Notes: generated from the sequence alone by a model not told the origin. A stretch of DNA of 64,000 nt from Lachnospiraceae bacterium NSJ-143 (GCA_022867625.1 JALIFM010000002.1:248001-312000), one strand, 5' to 3'; shown: positions 16,821-26,139, numbered from the stretch's first letter. Numbers and translations: made by a program.

Positions 16821-17867
16821 ATGAAGCTTAAATACCGTTTAATCCCTCAGGGTGCCGCTGATGGTGTGGTTCCGTTAAACTGGGCGTTTATAGATAAGAA
16901 GGATATAGAGGCAGTCGGAATAACATACCGTGAAGCATGTCAGGCTGTAGGAAATGACTTGAAAAAAGACTGTGCTGCGGTAAATGTTATGGATATGGAC
17001 GCCATTACAGTAACAAGCGATGGAATTATCGCGCCTGGCGCTGTAGTTGGTGTTGCGTCTGTTGACCATGGAATGATTAATAATGACTTTGGCTTTCTGC
17101 CAATAAGCCCAATACCTGTAACAGAGCAGCTGCTTAAAGAAGAGCCTCATATGAAACAGTATACACTGGAGTCAAACAAAGGTAAACAGCTCTTCAGAGG
17201 CCCTAATACACAGGACAGGGGAGAAAGAACATCTCACAATGAAAATATGACAATGACAGGAAGAATCGCCAATAACAACTGTGGTTCAGAAGTTATGAAT
17301 ATGATAGAGATGACAGAGATACTTGCACCGTTTTTCGGACAGGTTCAAATAATGAACGACGGTGAGGTAACAATTGGCGTTGCAGGGCCAGAGGTATCAG
17401 TAGGCATTGGTATGATTGTAAGCGAACGCCATGGCAGGATATTTGGCGGAGACAATCTTGGTTCGTACCGTGCCGGTATGACAGCGCACAATTCTGGTGT
17501 GTATGCTAAGACAGTTAAGAGTGACTATCCTGCCATTGCATCAACTAAAGCTGTGCTTGCTGAATATTCACTTAGAGCACTTGATATTGGACTTGTTCCT
17601 GGACGTGATATAGGAAGTTCCCCGGCTCTGTTAAGTCTTGCTAAAGCATACGGCAAGCCAATAGACTTTGACAATATTACAGCTCGCGCGTGGATAGAGC
17701 TTGAGAGTGTGGGAATTACAAGGGAGAAGCTTGAGGCGCCTGCTCCTGTACTTACTCGTGAGGAAATAATTGATAAGGCAGACGAAATAATACCGGGCAT
17801 GCCTAACGCAAAGAAATATAAAGTTTCTGATATAGTTGAAATCAGATACGCGGAAATAGGCGAATAA
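16821..17867 (+). CDS. Unrecognised conserved-looking protein, 348 residues
   Basis: A soluble protein starting at ATG 16821 behind AAAGGGGAG. It is Gly- and Asn-rich with likely conserved blocks: MINNDFGFLPISPIP, RGPNTQDRGERTSHNENM, IANNNCGSEVMNMIEM, GVAGPEVSVGIGMIVSERHGRIFGGDN and LGSYRAGMTAHNSGVYA. Many His, Asp, Asn and Gly residues grouped in loops suggest an enzyme with a polar active site. I could not place it in a family, and the cofactor is unknown. It is the last gene of the module; with the 125-residue protein and the NAD-dependent cyclodeaminase-like enzyme it probably forms a catabolic route for an amino acid or imino acid (inference from context). Confidence 0.6.
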   Translation: MKLKYRLIPQGAADGVVPLNWAFIDKKDIEAVGITYREACQAVGNDLKKDCAAVNVMDMDAITVTSDGIIAPGAVVGVASVDHGMINNDFGFLPISPIPVTEQLLKEEPHMKQYTLESNKGKQLFRGPNTQDRGERTSHNENMTMTGRIANNNCGSEVMNMIEMTEILAPFFGQVQIMNDGEVTIGVAGPEVSVGIGMIVSERHGRIFGGDNLGSYRAGMTAHNSGVYAKTVKSDYPAIASTKAVLAEYSLRALDIGLVPGRDIGSSPALLSLAKAYGKPIDFDNITARAWIELESVGITREKLEAPAPVLTREEIIDKADEIIPGMPNAKKYKVSDIVEIRYAEIGE

Positions 17868-18507
17868 AAATATAGCTTTCATAAAAGCGGCTGAAAAACA
17901 AAGGCTGGCTGTAAGCTTTTTGGACAGCTATGTATACATAAAAGTGCAGAAAATTAAATTATTTAAGCTATTTCCCCTAAAAGCTATTGTACCTATCCCA
18001 CTGGAGGCTCCTTATCAGCCAACCATGAGAAGCTTTTAGATTGTACTTTAGCTTTGGTAACCCTCTGGCAAAAGCCAGAGGGTTAATTATATTTACAATA
18101 AAGCAAATATAAGACAGGCATATTATTAATTAGTGATTCAGTAAACTAGAAATAAGAGGTCTGTATTATTAAATCAGTGGTAGCCTGACTGTGAGCTTTT
18201 TTGGTTGTGTTAACAATGGGGAGGAGTACACGTATAAAATAAATTTTTGACGCTTTACTGTTATTATGACTGTAAAGGTACGGCGCCTGATACAAAGTCT
18301 GTTTAAATTAGCTGTGTATTTTCATGCTGGAGGAGAGGGTATTTATTGGAATGACAGCCATTATGACAGATAGATTAAATAAAGGGATTTCAGCATAAAG
18401 CCGGAATCCCTTAAAGGGGTAAATATGAAAAAGCACTATAGTTATTTGTTGAAGCGGATTGAACATATACCCCAAAAGTGGTTTGCTGTGACAATCCTCT
18501 TTTAGTT
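17868..18507. other. Intergenic region, 640 bp
   Basis: It holds the terminator at 18059-18084. The rest (18090-18507) shows no supported gene, repeat or promoter. The maturase gene on the minus strand ends at 18508, and no clear terminator for it was found here. Confidence 0.5.
18059..18084 (+). terminator. GC-stemmed hairpin, probable terminator
   Basis: AACCCTCTGGC and GCCAGAGGGTT are exact inverses around AAAA. The run after it (AATTATATTT) is only partly T, so termination may be incomplete. It ends the cyclodeaminase-like operon. Confidence 0.65.
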
Positions 18508-19614
18508 TTATACTGTATTTGCCAAAAGGCAGAGCCGTTCAATTGAATAGTCGAAAAAATCGCGATATGTGTTGCAGTAATAGTTTTTTGCAATACTTGA
18601 ACCATTATCTACACGTTCACGTTTACAGCCATTACGGCAGAGAGGGTAGTATTTGCATATATTGCAATCGTCTGGTATTTTTAATGATTCATCAATAAAA
18701 TTTAAATCTCTCCTTTTCTTTTCAATTTCTTCAATGTCATCTTCTGCAAACGAGCCGAGTTTCATATTATCAAACACATAGAAGTCGCATGGATATACGC
18801 TTCCGTCAGATTCAATTACATACTGATGTGAACAAACTCCGTTCATTCCACAGCTTTCAGGAATACCGCCCCTGAGCGCTGTTATAAGATTTTCAAAATA
18901 CCGTATATGTATCGGCTTTTTATTGAGAATATCTGTATACCATTTGTCAAACAGGCATTTCAAAAAATAACTGTAGCTTTCAGGAGTAAGTGAGTAGGGC
19001 TCTTTTCCGCGTGTTCTGCTGATTGGGTCAAGGCATGGTATATACTGCTGGTGGTTAAAATTCATTTGTTTGTAAAACTGATAAATTTTATCAGCCTTCT
19101 TAGCCGACTTTGAAGTTACAACTGTAAGTATGTTATAATCTGCGTTAAATTTTTCAAGCAGGCTGACTGCATTTATTATCTGTGAAAAGGTAGTGCCGCC
19201 AAAGCATGTACGGCGGTAAAGATTGTGTATCTGTTCATAGCCGTCAAGCGAAATGCCGGTTAAAAAGTGATTTGATGAAAGGAATTGCGCCCAGTTTTCA
19301 TCCAACAGGGTTCCGTTTGTCTGTATGCTGTAGAAAACCTTTATATTTTTGGTATTATATTTTTTTACTGTTTCTACAAAAGCCTTAAAAAACGTAAGCC
19401 CCGCCAAAAATGGCTCTCCACCCTGAAATGAAAAACAGCAGCTTATGTCTGATAGATACAGAGCTTTTTTAATAATTTTTTCTGCTAAATCAACCGACAT
19501 ATAATTATGCGACGGAGTGTTGCGATTATTTATTTCATCACGGTAAAAACAGTATTTGCATTCTAAATTACAGTTCCCTGAAGCAGGTTTTATGAGAAGA
19601 TATAAATTTTTCAT
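18508..19614 (-). CDS. Anaerobic sulfatase-maturating enzyme (radical SAM, SPASM)
   Basis: 368 residues. It oxidises the active-site Cys or Ser of a sulfatase to formylglycine using S-adenosylmethionine radical chemistry without oxygen. The radical cluster is CNLECKYC (C15, C19, C22). GGEPFLAG and TNGTLLDENW are typical of this family, and the C-terminal SPASM part has clustered cysteines (CGMNGVC, YPCDFY, CNICKYYPLCRNGCKRE, YYCNTY) for two further 4Fe-4S clusters. It is the last gene of the sulfatase operon, 24 bp after the sulfatase, its obvious client. Confidence 0.9.
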   Translation of the reverse strand: MKNLYLLIKPASGNCNLECKYCFYRDEINNRNTPSHNYMSVDLAEKIIKKALYLSDISCCFSFQGGEPFLAGLTFFKAFVETVKKYNTKNIKVFYSIQTNGTLLDENWAQFLSSNHFLTGISLDGYEQIHNLYRRTCFGGTTFSQIINAVSLLEKFNADYNILTVVTSKSAKKADKIYQFYKQMNFNHQQYIPCLDPISRTRGKEPYSLTPESYSYFLKCLFDKWYTDILNKKPIHIRYFENLITALRGGIPESCGMNGVCSHQYVIESDGSVYPCDFYVFDNMKLGSFAEDDIEEIEKKRRDLNFIDESLKIPDDCNICKYYPLCRNGCKRERVDNGSSIAKNYYCNTYRDFFDYSIERLCLLANTV

Positions 19615-19638
19615 AGTACGCCGCCTTTTTGCATGGAC

Positions 19639-21096
19639 TTAAAATTTGTCAGGAACGGGAGAAAATGGTATTATACTCTTGAGAGCCTGCTCTCTTCCGC
19701 CTATACGTCTGAGCTTTTCAAGCTGTTCTTTTTTTGCTTTGGAGCTTAGGGCTTCCGGGTCAGCTACTTTATAAAGCTCTGCCGTTAAATCATTCAGCAC
19801 AGGCTTAAAGCGCTCATCGTTTGAAAGGTCATTTAATTCATCCGGGTCATCTTCCAGATTAAAAAGCTGAGGAGGGTAGCCGCCTGCAAAATATATCAGT
19901 TTAAAACGTCCTTTGCGAAGCATGTATTCTCCTGTTTTAAAACCAAGGGCGTGGTATTCAGCAAAGACTGCTCTCTTATCCGAAAGTGTGGATTCGCCTT
20001 TTGCTACACTCAAAAGGGAAGTTCCCGGCAGGTCTTTGTCTGTTTCTTTAAGCTCTATATCAAAGCAATCCATAATTGTTGGATAGATATCTATAAGGGA
20101 TACGCACTCTCTGACGATTTTTTTCTTTGGTATATCAGGGCCTGAAAGAATCAGAGGCACTCCTGCTGACCCTTCATACATACTGTGCTTAAAAAACAGT
20201 CCATGGTCACCTGCCTGCTCGCCGTGGTCAGAAGAATATATAATCCTTGTGCTGTCTGAAAGTCCGGATTCTTCAAGTGCTTTGATTACCAGTCCAATTT
20301 GATTGTCAAGGTATGTAACCATTGAGTAATACGCGGCGACTGCCCTGTGGACTTCCTCATCTGTAAATTCCTCATCATAGCAGAATTCTTTTCTGAATTC
20401 CGCCAATGCCGGATGTTCAGGACGTTCATATTTATGGTACTGCTTTGGAAAAGGAAGCTTGTCGTATGGCTTATACAAATCCATAATTTCTTTGGGAACT
20501 TTCCATGGGAAGTGTGGACAGACAAAGCCCACAAACAGACACCACGGTTTTGTTTCATTGGTAAGCTCTGAATTTAAAATTTCTGCTGCCTGTTTTGCCA
20601 CTTCATGGTCATATTCAAGATATTTGCTGTCGCCTTCACCGGAGTTTATAACCTGCTGACGCATATATGCTCTGTTAATTGAACCGTCACGTATAAGCTG
20701 TGACTCGTCACCTGTATTATGTTTTATGTTCAGCGGAATACGCTGGTCGGGAAATCCGGTTTGAGGAAAATTGCCTTTAAAATGAAGCTTGCCGACACTG
20801 GTTATCCTGTATCCGTTTTGCAGGAGTCTGTGGCCAAAACCATCGCGTTCTCCATTATACCCGTAAGAATTATCCCAAAAGGAGTGTTTAAAAGCATAAT
20901 CTCCTGTGGTCATACTGGCTCTTGAAGGAACACAGATAGGAAAATTGCAGTAGGCGTTCTTAAAACATGTGCCGCTTTCGGCAAGCCTGTCAAGATTTGG
21001 AGTATGTATATAGGGATTGCCGTAATAGCCAAACTTCTCACGGCTGTGCTCATCACTGAATAAAAATAGCAGGTTCATTGGTTTTTTATGTTCCAT
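19639..21096 (-). CDS. Sulfatase (formylglycine-dependent, Cys type)
   Basis: 485 residues. It hydrolyses a sulfate ester. The catalytic motif is CVPSR (C55-R59) in CNFPICVPSRASMTTG, the Cys form matured by the neighbouring radical enzyme; metal ligands are seen in FSDEHSREKFG and IIYSSDHGEQAGDHG. There is no signal peptide, so it works in the cytoplasm on an imported substrate, unlike many secreted gut sulfatases. Co-transcription with a tripartite tricarboxylate-type transporter suggests a small sulfated carboxylate or sulfated uronate, and the divergent ROK regulator hints at a sugar; the substrate itself is not known. Confidence 0.9.
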   Translation of the reverse strand: MEHKKPMNLLFLFSDEHSREKFGYYGNPYIHTPNLDRLAESGTCFKNAYCNFPICVPSRASMTTGDYAFKHSFWDNSYGYNGERDGFGHRLLQNGYRITSVGKLHFKGNFPQTGFPDQRIPLNIKHNTGDESQLIRDGSINRAYMRQQVINSGEGDSKYLEYDHEVAKQAAEILNSELTNETKPWCLFVGFVCPHFPWKVPKEIMDLYKPYDKLPFPKQYHKYERPEHPALAEFRKEFCYDEEFTDEEVHRAVAAYYSMVTYLDNQIGLVIKALEESGLSDSTRIIYSSDHGEQAGDHGLFFKHSMYEGSAGVPLILSGPDIPKKKIVRECVSLIDIYPTIMDCFDIELKETDKDLPGTSLLSVAKGESTLSDKRAVFAEYHALGFKTGEYMLRKGRFKLIYFAGGYPPQLFNLEDDPDELNDLSNDERFKPVLNDLTAELYKVADPEALSSKAKKEQLEKLRRIGGREQALKSIIPFSPVPDKF

Positions 21097-21135
21097 ATGT
21101 AAGACTCCTTTTTTGCGGTAATTTAAATTTTGATG

Positions 21136-22641
21136 CTACTGTGTGTCTTTGTCATACTTCTCAGATTTTTTCAGTCTGCTGAAGACTGTATAAATAATCA
21201 CAATCAGAGTGAGTGCAAGCATAACAAGCGCAATAGGGTAGTTAATTAAGTTGAGCGGATTTGATTGCAGGTTAGTAATACCGCGGCAGAGATTGGTTTC
21301 AAACATACCCCCAAGTACAAAGCCTAAAACAAACGGGGCGCTTGGAAATTTGAATTTATAGAGAAAGTAAGCCACAAGGGCAAAAAACAAAATCATCCAA
21401 ACGTCAAATATTCTGTTGTTGGTACTGAATGCGCCGACACAGCAGATAACTATTATAATAGGAAAAAGGTAGTATTTAGGTATCTTTATCATTTTCAAAA
21501 AGCATTTCATGCCAAAATATTCGGCAAAAAGCATCATAAAGTTTGCCATTATCAAAAAGAGGAATATGGTATAAATCAGAGGTTCCTGTTTGATAAAGAG
21601 TAATGGGCCTGCCTGTATTCCATGAATTGTAAGACCTCCGAGCAATATGGCGGTTCCGGCATCTCCGGGTATTCCCATTGTCAACAGGGGAATCATAGCG
21701 CCGCCTGAGACGGAATTGTTGCTGGACTCGCTTGCTACAAGTCCGTCTACAATACCCGTTCCGAACTTCTCCGGGTGTTTTGAGTATTTCTTTGCCGCCG
21801 AATATGCCAAAATATTTGATATATTGGCTCCAAGCCCGGGGAGAAGGCCAATACCCGCACCTATTATGGAGGAGCGAACTAAGTTTACAAACTGCTCTTT
21901 AAACATTTTAAGTGAGACGCCGAATCCTTTCATTTTATAATTAAGGACCTGTATAAGAGGCGTATCAAATTCAGCAACCTTCAAAATCTCAGTCATGGCA
22001 TAGACTCCTATTAAAACAGGAAGCAGCTGAATACCTCCATCAAGAGCGTGAAACCCGAATGTATACCTGAACATGGCGTCTATTGGTGCTACTCCCACAG
22101 TGGTAAATATAACACCTAAAATAGCGCTTATTAATCCCTTTACAAGTGATTTGCCTGACAAGCCCGCGATAAGTACAAATGAAAACAGTGTAATTGAAAA
22201 GTATTCAACAGCCGTAAATTTGAGAGCGATACCCGCTAAAACCGGCGCAAGAGTAAATAAAAGCAACAGGCTTATAAGCCCGCCAAAAAACGAGTATAAT
22301 ATGCCTATTCCCAATGCTTTTCCTGCTTCTCCACGCCTTGCCATTGGGTGCCCGTCAAATGTTGTGGCTATTGAGCCGGGGGTTCCCGGAATATTAAGCA
22401 GTATCGCAGTTATCAGGCCTCCTGATACACCGCCGATATAAAGGCCTAAAAGCAGGGCCATGCTTGGGAATATAGTTAATTTATACGTTATAGGAAGCAT
22501 AAGAGCCATTCCCATTGAAGTTGATATGCCGGGGGTTGCCCCAAACATTATTCCGAGTATAACGCCTGCGAACAAAATCAGTATTACTTCCAGTGTAAAC
22601 GCATTGGCAAATGCCTGAAACAGAGATTCCATAAATTTCAC
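21136..22641 (-). CDS. tctA: Tripartite tricarboxylate transporter, large membrane subunit TctA
   Basis: 501 residues with about twelve membrane helices. TctA is the main channel subunit and takes up organic anions driven by an ion gradient. Seen: the N-terminal GVILGIMFGATPGISTSMG and the internal repeat GLLPGLGANISNILAYSAAKKYSK, the two symmetry-related glycine/proline loops typical of TctA, and SGGAMIPLLTMGIPGDAGTAILLGG. The start follows a GAGGTG ribosome site, 6 bp from tctB. It works with the lipoprotein TctC and the small TctB of the same operon; the cytoplasmic sulfatase presumably processes what it imports. Confidence 0.9.
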   Translation of the reverse strand: MKFMESLFQAFANAFTLEVILILFAGVILGIMFGATPGISTSMGMALMLPITYKLTIFPSMALLLGLYIGGVSGGLITAILLNIPGTPGSIATTFDGHPMARRGEAGKALGIGILYSFFGGLISLLLLFTLAPVLAGIALKFTAVEYFSITLFSFVLIAGLSGKSLVKGLISAILGVIFTTVGVAPIDAMFRYTFGFHALDGGIQLLPVLIGVYAMTEILKVAEFDTPLIQVLNYKMKGFGVSLKMFKEQFVNLVRSSIIGAGIGLLPGLGANISNILAYSAAKKYSKHPEKFGTGIVDGLVASESSNNSVSGGAMIPLLTMGIPGDAGTAILLGGLTIHGIQAGPLLFIKQEPLIYTIFLFLIMANFMMLFAEYFGMKCFLKMIKIPKYYLFPIIIVICCVGAFSTNNRIFDVWMILFFALVAYFLYKFKFPSAPFVLGFVLGGMFETNLCRGITNLQSNPLNLINYPIALVMLALTLIVIIYTVFSRLKKSEKYDKDTQ

Positions 22642-22647
22642 CTCTCT

Positions 22648-23166
22648 TTACCATAGAATACCTGATGGCAGCATAACAAGAAAAATATTTACAAAGACGA
22701 AACGGATAATAACTGCGCTCAAAACGGCGGTAACAATAATAACAGCCGGTCTGCGCTCCTCCTTTTTGGCAAGCAGAAAAATCTGCGCTGCTAAGTAGGC
22801 AACAGTGGCCACAAAAAATCCAAATATCGGAATTGCAGCGGCGTACAGTGTTATAAATAAAAGTGTCAGGAAAACTTTGAGATAATTTGACTTTTGCTCC
22901 GGATTTGACGATTCGTCAATATCACCGGAAGCACATTTTTTGAAACTCTGAATAAAAAGTATTATACTTAATAAAAGCAAAAGGCATCCAAAAAGCTGCG
23001 GAACAAACCGGGAACTGACAACCGCTACAGGAGTCTTTTTTATTTGTGTTGAAAAATACAGGTAAAACAGGGAAAATATTAAAAGGACTGCTGATGCAGC
23101 ACACTCTTTTTTAACTGAGCGGTTAAATTTTTCGAGAGGTTTTTCTTTCACAATATTCACCTTCAT
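22648..23166 (-). CDS. tctB: Tripartite tricarboxylate transporter, small membrane subunit TctB
   Basis: 172 residues with four predicted membrane helices (about 25-42, 52-72, 92-125 and 140-165), the size and layout of TctB. Sequence conservation in TctB is low, so the call rests mainly on its place between tctC and tctA. It is separated from tctC by a 51-bp gap containing a hairpin that may lower its expression relative to the binding protein. The N-terminus is basic and stays in the cytoplasm. Confidence 0.85.
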   Translation of the reverse strand: MKVNIVKEKPLEKFNRSVKKECAASAVLLIFSLFYLYFSTQIKKTPVAVVSSRFVPQLFGCLLLLLSIILFIQSFKKCASGDIDESSNPEQKSNYLKVFLTLLFITLYAAAIPIFGFFVATVAYLAAQIFLLAKKEERRPAVIIVTAVLSAVIIRFVFVNIFLVMLPSGILW

Positions 23167-23181
23167 TCTAAGTAAAATGCT

Positions 23182-23207
23182 GCCGGAACAGAAAAATCCG
23201 TTCCGGC
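23182..23207 (-). promoter_or_regulatory. Intercistronic hairpin between tctC and tctB
   Basis: GCCGGAAC and GTTCCGGC are exact inverses around a 10-base loop. There is no T-run, so it is not a full terminator; such hairpins usually stabilise the upstream message and favour the binding protein over the membrane subunits. Confidence 0.6.
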
Positions 23208-23217
23208 TTGTGACATA

Positions 23218-24261
23218 TCAGTTTTTGCCTGCGTAATAATCATCCAGTGTTTTCTGGTTTCTTACCAAATCCTTTGTCGCGTTTTCCATAAATTCGTCCG
23301 CCTGAGCGCGGTCAAGAGATACAGGTGTGTATTTCATATTCCTCGTCTCTTCAATATATTCCGGGTCGGAAGTTGCCTTGAGCATTGCCTCGGTAAATTT
23401 GTTTACTATTTCATCAGGTGTATCTTTTGGGAACATATATGAGTAGAATTTTGGAAGGCTGTAGTCAACATCTTTCTCATATAGGGTAGGTATGTCAGGA
23501 AAATCAATATCGCGTTCGTCAGCAAGCATCGCAATTATGCTGAAGTCACCCATCTCAACATAATCTGTTATGGTTCCGCTTGGCCCTGCGAGAAGGTCGA
23601 TATGTCCTCCAGCCATAGATGCTATTATATCTGCTATAGGCCCCACATCTACAATTTGTATATCAAGGCCAAGGTCACGCATAAGCGAAGCGGCTACCTG
23701 TGCGTGGAAGGAGCCGGTTTCAACCCCAAATTTAAGCTCGCCCGGATGAGCTTTTGCATATTCAACAAACTCATCAAAATTAGTGAAAAGCTCACTTCTT
23801 CCGGCCAGGGCTACATTTGTGCTGAGCATTGATATACCGGCTGTTTTAAATTCCTCCGGACCATAATCAGCAGTTTGGGCCAGCTGGTTTGTAATAATAT
23901 TGTCGTTTGCATAGAGTACTGTATAGCCGTCTGGTGCTGAGTCCTTGACCTGACGTGATGCAACTGAGCTTCCGGCACCTACCACATTGCTTACTACCAG
24001 TGTTTCACCAAGGTACTTTTCAACATATTTGCTTGTTACCCTGCAGGTAACGTCTGTTCCGCCTCCGGCTGTGAAGCCTACAATAACCTGAATTGGCTTT
24101 TCCGGCCATGAGGTATCGTTTTCTGTTTGGCTGTCCGTGCTCTCGGCAGAGGCGGTTTTGCCGGAATCGGCAGATGATGAGCCTGCTGCTGAAGAACAGC
24201 CTGAAAACAAAGCGGCTGTCATGATTCCAGTTAGAAGTAATGACAAAAGTTTTCTTTTCAT
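23218..24261 (-). CDS. tctC: Tripartite tricarboxylate transporter substrate-binding lipoprotein TctC
   Basis: 347 residues. A lipoprotein signal (MKRKLLSLLLTG...ALFSGC, acylated Cys at 22) is followed by a Ser/Ala/Asp-rich linker and the Bug/TctC fold, with WPEKPIQVIVGFTAGGGTDVTCR near residue 60 and a GAGSSVASRQVKDSAPDGYT loop that contacts a ligand carboxylate in family structures. It delivers the ligand to TctAB from the outside of the membrane. The ATG at 24261 has AGAGGAGAT before it; an in-frame start 36 bases upstream would put residues before the signal peptide and was rejected. First gene of the operon. Confidence 0.9.
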   Translation of the reverse strand: MKRKLLSLLLTGIMTAALFSGCSSAAGSSSADSGKTASAESTDSQTENDTSWPEKPIQVIVGFTAGGGTDVTCRVTSKYVEKYLGETLVVSNVVGAGSSVASRQVKDSAPDGYTVLYANDNIITNQLAQTADYGPEEFKTAGISMLSTNVALAGRSELFTNFDEFVEYAKAHPGELKFGVETGSFHAQVAASLMRDLGLDIQIVDVGPIADIIASMAGGHIDLLAGPSGTITDYVEMGDFSIIAMLADERDIDFPDIPTLYEKDVDYSLPKFYSYMFPKDTPDEIVNKFTEAMLKATSDPEYIEETRNMKYTPVSLDRAQADEFMENATKDLVRNQKTLDDYYAGKN

Positions 24262-24321
24262 AAGTTTTATCTCCTCTCTGTGTAGGATAGTGCTCACAAT
24301 ATAACTTTATAAGTTTAGAAT

Positions 24322-24454
24322 AAAACTTTTGACTAAATAAGTCAATAGTTTTAAGAATATACTGGAAAATTTGATAAATTAAACAGAAATATCCGAAAAT
24401 TTCATAAATTATATTATTTTTATTTCAAACTTTTATTTAATTTAAATAAAAGTT
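24322..24454. promoter_or_regulatory. Two palindromes between tctC and the ROK gene, candidate operators
   Basis: AAAACTTTTGAC (24322-24333) and GTCAATAGTTTT (24341-24352) are inverse at 11 of 12 positions. AACTTTTATTTAA (24428-24440) and TTAAATAAAAGTT (24442-24454) are perfect inverses around a single base. Both share AACTTTT and lie in the divergent control region. AT-rich palindromes of this kind are bound by ROK-family repressors, so they are the probable sites of the adjacent regulator. Confidence 0.6.
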
Positions 24455-24585
24455 GAGCCTTAAAATGATATGGTAATTATTCTCTTGCATTTGGAGAGCA
24501 GCCATAATAAAATAAACATAACATGATTTTAACTGGTACCTGTTTGTGTGGTTATATATTTTAATGAAATGATTGGTGTGAATTT

Positions 24586-25797
24586 ATGAATCCTTACTAC
24601 AACATTCTCAGACAACTTCCGGCTGATTATAAAAATATACTTAATATTATCCAAAAGAAAGGACCGATTTCAAAAAGTGAGATTCAGGAAATAACGGGCC
24701 TTAAACTTACAAAGCTTAATTCCCTTATGCAGTTTTTTATTGACAGCCTTATTATTGAAAAAAAATGTGTTGGGGATTCTACAGGAGGACGGCCGCCTGT
24801 ATTGTTTGATATAATTGATAAAAAGATGTATGTGCTTGGAATTGGTATGGGAAGTCTTAATTATAATATAACAATTATGGATTTTAAGGCAAACTTGATT
24901 GCAAGCCGTAAATTTGAGATGAATATGACATATAAGCCGCAGGAATTTATTGAGCTTGCTTACATACAGGCGGCAGAGCTTTTAGATGAAAACAATATAG
25001 ATTACAATAAGTTGTTGGGGCTTGGTATTGGGACAACAGGTTCTCTCAACAGAAGCGAAGGAAAGATTATTTATTCCGCTTCGAGCAGAATGAATGAATC
25101 GTGGATTAATATTAATATATTGGAGCTGTTTGAGGAAAAATTTCAGATACCATGTACAATTGATGTAAATATAAGCTCTGTTGCTATAGCTGAATATTTG
25201 TATGGAAAATTTAAAGGCACTGACAGGCTTATGTATTTAAACTGCGCTATGAGCATTCGTTCGGGGTTCGTTTCAAACGGCAGGCTGCTGAGGAGTACCA
25301 ATGACAAAGATGATGCCTTTGGACATATGATGGTAAATATAGATGGGGAAGCATGCAGTTGTGGTAATTATGGATGTGTTGAATGCTATTCTTCTATACC
25401 GGCTATTGTCAAAAAATTTCGTTCAGCCTTAAAACTGGGCAGGTTTACAGTTATCCAAAAAAGCATTGATGAAATTAATTATACTGATATCTGTGACGCA
25501 GCTAAGGCTGGAGATATACTTGCTCAGGAAATATTGCGTGACGCAGCAGTAACACTTGGCTGTGGATTGGCAAACTATATAAACCTGTTGAATCCAAGTG
25601 TGGTTATTTTCAATGGGCTTTTAATTAATGAGTCTGATTTTTTTTACAGGATATCAGTTGAAACAAGTGTTCAGAAGCTGAAAAATCTCAACATGGATTA
25701 TAATATCGAGTTCAGCAAAAGTGATTCTTTATCAGGGTTTTTTCTTATAGGGCCGTGTGTCGTTTTTCTGGAAGCTCTGCTGGGTAATTTAAATTAA
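24586..25797 (+). CDS. ROK-family transcriptional regulator
   Basis: 403 residues. The N-terminal winged helix (about 10-70: NIIQKKGPISKSEIQEITGL, then the wing with GGRPP) is joined to a sugar-kinase-like ROK domain holding LGIGTTGSLNRSEGKI and the zinc site CSCGNYGCVECYS. The phosphate-binding loops are altered (YVLGIGMGSLNYN rather than a DxGGT-type loop), fitting a regulator rather than a kinase. Such proteins usually repress sugar-use genes and let go when the sugar binds. It is divergent from the Tct-sulfatase operon, with palindromes in between, so it probably represses both. The ribosome site is weak (TTGGTGTG). Confidence 0.85.
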   Translation: MNPYYNILRQLPADYKNILNIIQKKGPISKSEIQEITGLKLTKLNSLMQFFIDSLIIEKKCVGDSTGGRPPVLFDIIDKKMYVLGIGMGSLNYNITIMDFKANLIASRKFEMNMTYKPQEFIELAYIQAAELLDENNIDYNKLLGLGIGTTGSLNRSEGKIIYSASSRMNESWININILELFEEKFQIPCTIDVNISSVAIAEYLYGKFKGTDRLMYLNCAMSIRSGFVSNGRLLRSTNDKDDAFGHMMVNIDGEACSCGNYGCVECYSSIPAIVKKFRSALKLGRFTVIQKSIDEINYTDICDAAKAGDILAQEILRDAAVTLGCGLANYINLLNPSVVIFNGLLINESDFFYRISVETSVQKLKNLNMDYNIEFSKSDSLSGFFLIGPCVVFLEALLGNLN

Positions 25798-26139
25798 TGA
25801 TATTATCTGATTGCTGCGGTTTATATTATAACTTGAATACAGGACCATGTCTGCTTGTTTAGCTGCGTGAATATGATTGTTGTAAAAGAAACAGCTCACT
25901 ATCCCTTACTATGAGTGGTATGAAATACTGAAAATTTTCTAAAAAGCAGTTTTTTATGTTATAAGGCATGTCTGCTAAATTGAAATATTTAAAAATTCGG
26001 CTGTTTAAATTTTTGTAGTTTATCAGCCGAATTTTTAGAATAAGGTAAGTTATATAAATGGTTTTATATAAATTGTAATCGTTAATCGTTATAAATAAAT
26101 GCTGTTTTGATGGTTACAAACAACATATTAAATAAAAAC
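25798..26139. other. Intergenic region, 342 bp, between convergent genes
   Basis: Apart from the terminator at 25991-26036 nothing was recognised. It separates the ROK gene from the convergent LysR gene. Confidence 0.5.
25991..26036. terminator. Bidirectional terminator between ROK and LysR genes
   Basis: AAAAATTCGGCTG and CAGCCGAATTTTT form a perfect 13-bp stem around a 20-base loop, with T-rich ends on both strands. Confidence 0.75.
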
